From a virus, in the IMG/VR virus record IMGVR_UViG_3300045141_000119, positions 1 through 42,152 of that record: a stretch of DNA of 42,152 nt, one strand, 5' to 3'. The notes under the pieces are model-generated. The model was not told the origin of the DNA, did not search any database, and was given only the letters and a program-made list of their open reading frames with translations. Below, in pieces: positions 39,480 through 42,152 of the stretch (its first letter is position 1; the number at the start of each line of letters is the position of its first letter). The position numbers were made by a program, and so were the translations under genes.

Positions 39480-39904
39480 TTTCGCTTCTCACGTTCGGCA
39501 AAGACCACGGCCCGCACGGCGCCGAGGCTCGGCGAGGCCGCGTACAGTTGTTGACACAGTGGCAAAGGGTCGAGCCCCAGGTCGGCCCAGAACCTCACCT
39601 CGCCTTTGCGGTGCTGCGCTCCGGGGCCGTCCGTATGGCATCGAGCACACAGTGGCAGCGTCCAGTGGTCGCCCGGCTTGAGCCCCGCCCCTGTGATCGG
39701 CTTGCCGGTGCGCGTCATGCGCACATGCGCGGCCACGCCGGCCGGGTCGGCATCACAGGACAGGCAGGGACAGCGCCGCACCAGCGCGAGGTAGACCGCA
39801 TCGTTGTGGACGCGGCCCTGGTTCGGGCTCCTGCCCTTGGGCGGCTTGTCGGCAGTCTTCAACAGGCTGCCAGGCGGGGCGATCGGCGACACGCGGCCAG
39901 CCAT
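39476..39904 (-). CDS. HNH/DUF968-like DNA-processing protein (142 aa)
   Basis: A CPCLSC pair (about residues 41-46) and LCARCHTDG near 80-88 make a zinc-binding HNH-like fold, with AAHVRM between and KGEVRFWADLGLDP after. DUF968 and HNH proteins with this pattern stand near recombination genes of lambdoid phages. It may nick or resolve DNA in recombination. The catalytic histidine assignment is uncertain. ATG 39904 overlaps the DUF1367-like stop (TGATG). Confidence 0.7.
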   Translation of the reverse strand: MAGRVSPIAPPGSLLKTADKPPKGRSPNQGRVHNDAVYLALVRRCPCLSCDADPAGVAAHVRMTRTGKPITGAGLKPGDHWTLPLCARCHTDGPGAQHRKGEVRFWADLGLDPLPLCQQLYAASPSLGAVRAVVFAEREKRK

Positions 39905-40368
39905 CAAGCGACCCTCCCGTCCACTGCATGCGGTCCATCGCACATCAGGATCAATTCATTGCGCACCGCTTGCGGCGTCGTTTTAGGCGGCATCCAACGG
40001 TGGGCGATGACGGCGCAGGCGGCGTCGAAAAACTGATTGAACTCGGTCTGATCCATGCTCGCAAACGACATCGAGCGCGGCATGTAGCCGACCTTACCAG
40101 TCTCGGTGTCCACGATCGTGTCACAGTGGCCGGTCGCGATCAGCAGAATGCCGCGCATCTTCTGGATCGGGACACGGCACATGTTGGGCGAGTGAAGCTG
40201 GATGAAACGCAGCATGGTGAAGAACAGCCGGTGATGCCGGGTATTGCGTGAGGCCGTCACGTCGACCATCACGTCGCGGCCGTCCTTGAGGCGCGCGAAC
40301 AGCTCGAGGCCGTCCTCGTCGACCGGGACGAGCGCCTGTCCGCGCTTTCGGCATACGATCTTGGTCAT
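39904..40368 (-). CDS. DUF1367-like phage recombination-region protein (154 aa)
   Basis: The product contains SRNTRHHRLFFTMLRFIQLH (about residues 40-59), the R..HHRLFF signature of DUF1367-type phage proteins, then YMPRSMSFASMDQTEFNQFF near 94-113. Such proteins occur in the ninB-like region of phage recombination clusters; the activity is unknown. It is coupled to ERF and to the HNH-like gene by TGATG overlaps. Confidence 0.7.
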   Translation of the reverse strand: MTKIVCRKRGQALVPVDEDGLELFARLKDGRDVMVDVTASRNTRHHRLFFTMLRFIQLHSPNMCRVPIQKMRGILLIATGHCDTIVDTETGKVGYMPRSMSFASMDQTEFNQFFDAACAVIAHRWMPPKTTPQAVRNELILMCDGPHAVDGRVA

Positions 40369-41822
40369 CAGCCACCCAGGATATTCTCGGGCGATATTTC
40401 ATCAAGCCGACCGCGGTACATCTTCACGGCCACTCGCCATTGATCCGGCGTCAGCTCGTCCTTGCGCGGGATCAGCATGCGGTCCTTGACCTGGGCCAAT
40501 TGCAGCGGCGTCTCCGCGCCCGACAATGCGCCGGCCAGATCGCCGACCAGCCACGTCTCGGCGTCGAACACCGGATTATCCGTCAGCCACTGCACCCGCT
40601 CGCGGAATATCGTCACGCCGTCAAGCCATACGCGGGGCGACACCTTGCGCTGCATCGTTGCGCCCATGTGCTCGGCCTGAAGGTCCATCATCGTCTGCAC
40701 GTCAGGCGCCGCGGCCGCGGCCGACCGCAGCAGATCGAGCCACAGGGCCTCCTCCTTGGGCGTCAGGCGCTTGAGGCCATCGGGGATGTCGAGCGGGTCA
40801 GGTGCCGGTCTCTCCCGGCTGTCCCCTGTATTCATGACCTGACGGGCAGGGATTTTAGCCCCCTCCAGGGCGTCAGGCTTGTGCGGGTGAACATCCCTGT
40901 TCAAAGGGCTCCGCACGGAATCTGCTATCTCCTCGGCGGTCGCCGGGCGCTCGCCGTCCTCGGTCCAGATGACCTGGTCGGTCACCTCGCCGGTTTCGGG
41001 ATCGACGGTCTCGGCGGGCTCGCTAGCGGGTTGCCCGTGATACTTGCCGTCTATCCGCAAGTTTTTGCGATGGGTGGCAAACGTCTCCCGAATGTCATCT
41101 TGGCAAAGGACGTTCAGGGTTCCGATAATGGGCGATTTTTCGTCTCCGAGCGCGAATAATTGATCGATCGACTTGCAAGCCAGAAACGCGGCCTTGATCT
41201 CGGCCGCGATTGGCTTCGAGGCATAGACGCTCTTGAGCCTCTCGCCACCGTTCCCGGCTGCCATTCCATCATCGTCGTTCGATGCCGCCAAGCCAAGCGC
41301 CGCCTTGAGCGCGTAACGCTGCAAATAGGTCAGCGTCGACCCGAGCGCCTGAATGCCGTTCTTGTTGCCGGTGTCATCGCGCCCGGCGCAAAGCGTATTT
41401 TCCTCGGAGTGGCCGAGCCGGTGCGATACGATGCACGTCACGGTGACCGGCTCGTTGGGCAGCGACGTGGTGCGAAACCGATATGACAGGCCATGCTTTC
41501 CCAGGATCGGGTCGACGGTGCGGGCGATCTCGGCCAGGTCTTCGTGCTTGTAGTTGGTGCTGGATTTTCCAGACACCTTCGCACCGAAGTCGACTTGGCG
41601 ATTTTTGACGATGATGGGCATCTCGGTTTTGGCGGCTGATAGCGCGTCGTCAAATGCCTTGCGGGCCTGGGTCTTGTCCCACCGCTCCTGCAAATCCATG
41701 AGCTTCGTGAGAACCTCGATGCCGGCGCCAGAGGTAATGGCGCGGTCCAGCATGTCCATGGGCGTGAGCGCCGAGCGGACCATCGGCAAAATCTCGGCTT
41801 CTTCGTTCGTTTGTGCGCTCAT
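40368..41822 (-). CDS. erf: ERF-family single-strand annealing protein with long C-terminal extension
   Basis: Residues about 30-200 are the ERF core: DALSAAKTEMPIIVKNRQVD, NYKHEDLAEIARTVDPILGK, and the hallmark QALGSTLTYLQRYALKAALG followed by NDDDG. ERF proteins anneal homologous single strands and help to circularise phage DNA. The product is 484 aa, about twice the length of P22 Erf. The extra 270 residues contain an acidic linker and two helical segments of unknown role. The ATG at 41822 overlaps the 49-aa gene's stop; an in-frame ATG at 41846 is less well supported. Confidence 0.85.
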   Translation of the reverse strand: MSAQTNEEAEILPMVRSALTPMDMLDRAITSGAGIEVLTKLMDLQERWDKTQARKAFDDALSAAKTEMPIIVKNRQVDFGAKVSGKSSTNYKHEDLAEIARTVDPILGKHGLSYRFRTTSLPNEPVTVTCIVSHRLGHSEENTLCAGRDDTGNKNGIQALGSTLTYLQRYALKAALGLAASNDDDGMAAGNGGERLKSVYASKPIAAEIKAAFLACKSIDQLFALGDEKSPIIGTLNVLCQDDIRETFATHRKNLRIDGKYHGQPASEPAETVDPETGEVTDQVIWTEDGERPATAEEIADSVRSPLNRDVHPHKPDALEGAKIPARQVMNTGDSRERPAPDPLDIPDGLKRLTPKEEALWLDLLRSAAAAAPDVQTMMDLQAEHMGATMQRKVSPRVWLDGVTIFRERVQWLTDNPVFDAETWLVGDLAGALSGAETPLQLAQVKDRMLIPRKDELTPDQWRVAVKMYRGRLDEISPENILGG

Positions 41823-41968
41823 TTCAGTCTGTCCCTTTGGTCGCATATGAGTGAGAAATAGACGCCGCAAAAGGCGGTTCGTTGGATGATCCGCCGTTGG
41901 ACGGCTGCAGCCCACGCGGCGGCCGAAACTCCGGGAAAGTCGCCCACCCAGATGATCAGCCGTTGCAT
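41819..41968 (-). CDS. Small hypothetical protein upstream of ERF (49 aa)
   Basis: ATG 41968 with GAGG eight bases upstream opens a 49-codon frame, MQRLIIWVGDFPG followed by an amphipathic helix. The longer frame that begins at 42142 reads through unlikely arginine-rich sequence and is rejected. Its stop overlaps the ERF start (ATGA). No family recognised. Confidence 0.55.
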   Translation of the reverse strand: MQRLIIWVGDFPGVSAAAWAAAVQRRIIQRTAFCGVYFSLICDQRDRLK

Positions 41969-41982
41969 GGCGATGTCCTCGA

Positions 41983-42063
41983 TCACGCGAAGGCGCCTGC
42001 GAGCGCCAGGACGGCGATGGTGAATGCCGAGAGGACGGCGGCTTCGAGCGCGGCGGCGATCAT
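41983..42063 (-). CDS. Very small hydrophobic peptide gene (26 aa)
   Basis: From ATG 42063 the frame encodes a 26-residue peptide that is almost wholly hydrophobic after a short start, ending AFTIAVLALAGAFA-like in character, with TGA at 41983-41985. Its ATG overlaps the stop of the 64-aa gene whose start lies at the other contig end (ATGA, in the repeat). It bridges the join of the circular genome. It could be a membrane peptide; coding status is uncertain because of its size. Confidence 0.4.
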   Translation of the reverse strand: MIAAALEAAVLSAFTIAVLALAGAFA

Positions 42064-42152
42064 CGGTCGCGCTCCATTGCATCGTCGCGGCGGCGATCGA
42101 GTTCGTCATCCGGGTCGCGCCCATGCACCGGGCACCACTCATCGCGGATCAA
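42026..42152. repeat. Direct terminal repeat, right copy
   Basis: Identical to bases 1-127. Merging the two copies gives a 42,025-bp circle in which the PL operon runs unbroken from 761 leftward into ERF and integrase. Confidence 0.97.

Noticed and set aside
1-42152. CRISPR arrays, tRNA genes, insertion sequences
   Set aside because: No regularly spaced repeats, cloverleaf-like sequences with matching ends, or transposase genes were seen by eye; a dedicated tRNA scan was not possible.

Overview
This window is a complete or near-complete genome of a temperate, short-tailed (P22/podovirus-like) phage. The first and last 127 bases are identical. That is what an assembler leaves when it opens a circular contig, so the unique length is about 42,025 bp. 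A leftward operon runs across the join with overlapping stop and start codons, so the circle is real. The host is probably an alphaproteobacterium, perhaps Rhizobiales. The evidence is high GC, a phage copy of the alphaproteobacterial regulator GcrA, and a VPLPA-CTERM exported protein. The host genus cannot be read from the sequence.

Control region (780-2156). A short XRE repressor (1131-1457, leftward) and a Cro-like protein (1554-1769, rightward) face each other across OR. A lipoprotein gene lies directly behind the repressor, where lambda carries rex. Two promoters, PL and PR, share the same -35 and -10 hexamers with an 18-bp spacer. Each is covered by three 15-bp operator sites in mirror-image spacing.

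Leftward PL operon (761 down to 1, through the join, then 42063 down to 37712): three small proteins, two tiny ones, an ERF annealing protein, a DUF1367-like protein, an HNH/DUF968-like protein, an excisionase-like protein, a tyrosine integrase and a GcrA homologue. Most neighbours overlap by ATGA, GTGA or TGATG.

Rightward early operon (1554-8856): Cro, an HTH protein whose ribosome site lies in a hairpin, a SNF2-like helicase, an N4/N6 DNA methyltransferase, small proteins, a VPLPA-CTERM exported protein, a Tad2-like sponge, a terminator, a DUF1376 replication protein, a C5 methyltransferase and a hypothetical protein.

Rightward late region (9112-37719): small proteins including a stand-alone RNA polymerase alpha-CTD-like domain and an Acb2/Tad1-like sponge, then terminase, portal, a 6-kb block of exported proteins, scaffold, N4-gp56-type capsid protein, tail factors (P22 gp4/gp10 type), ejection proteins, tail fibres and three small membrane proteins that may include the holin. 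No endolysin was recognised.

The most unusual feature is nine late genes with Sec signal peptides. Every mature product has an even number of cysteines (2, 2, 6, 6, 10, 4, 0, 12, 2), as expected for proteins that fold with disulfides outside the cytoplasm. Other notable points are two putative nucleotide-signal sponges, the alpha-CTD mimic, the GcrA homologue beside two DNA methyltransferases, and a structural gene that appears to start at ACG.
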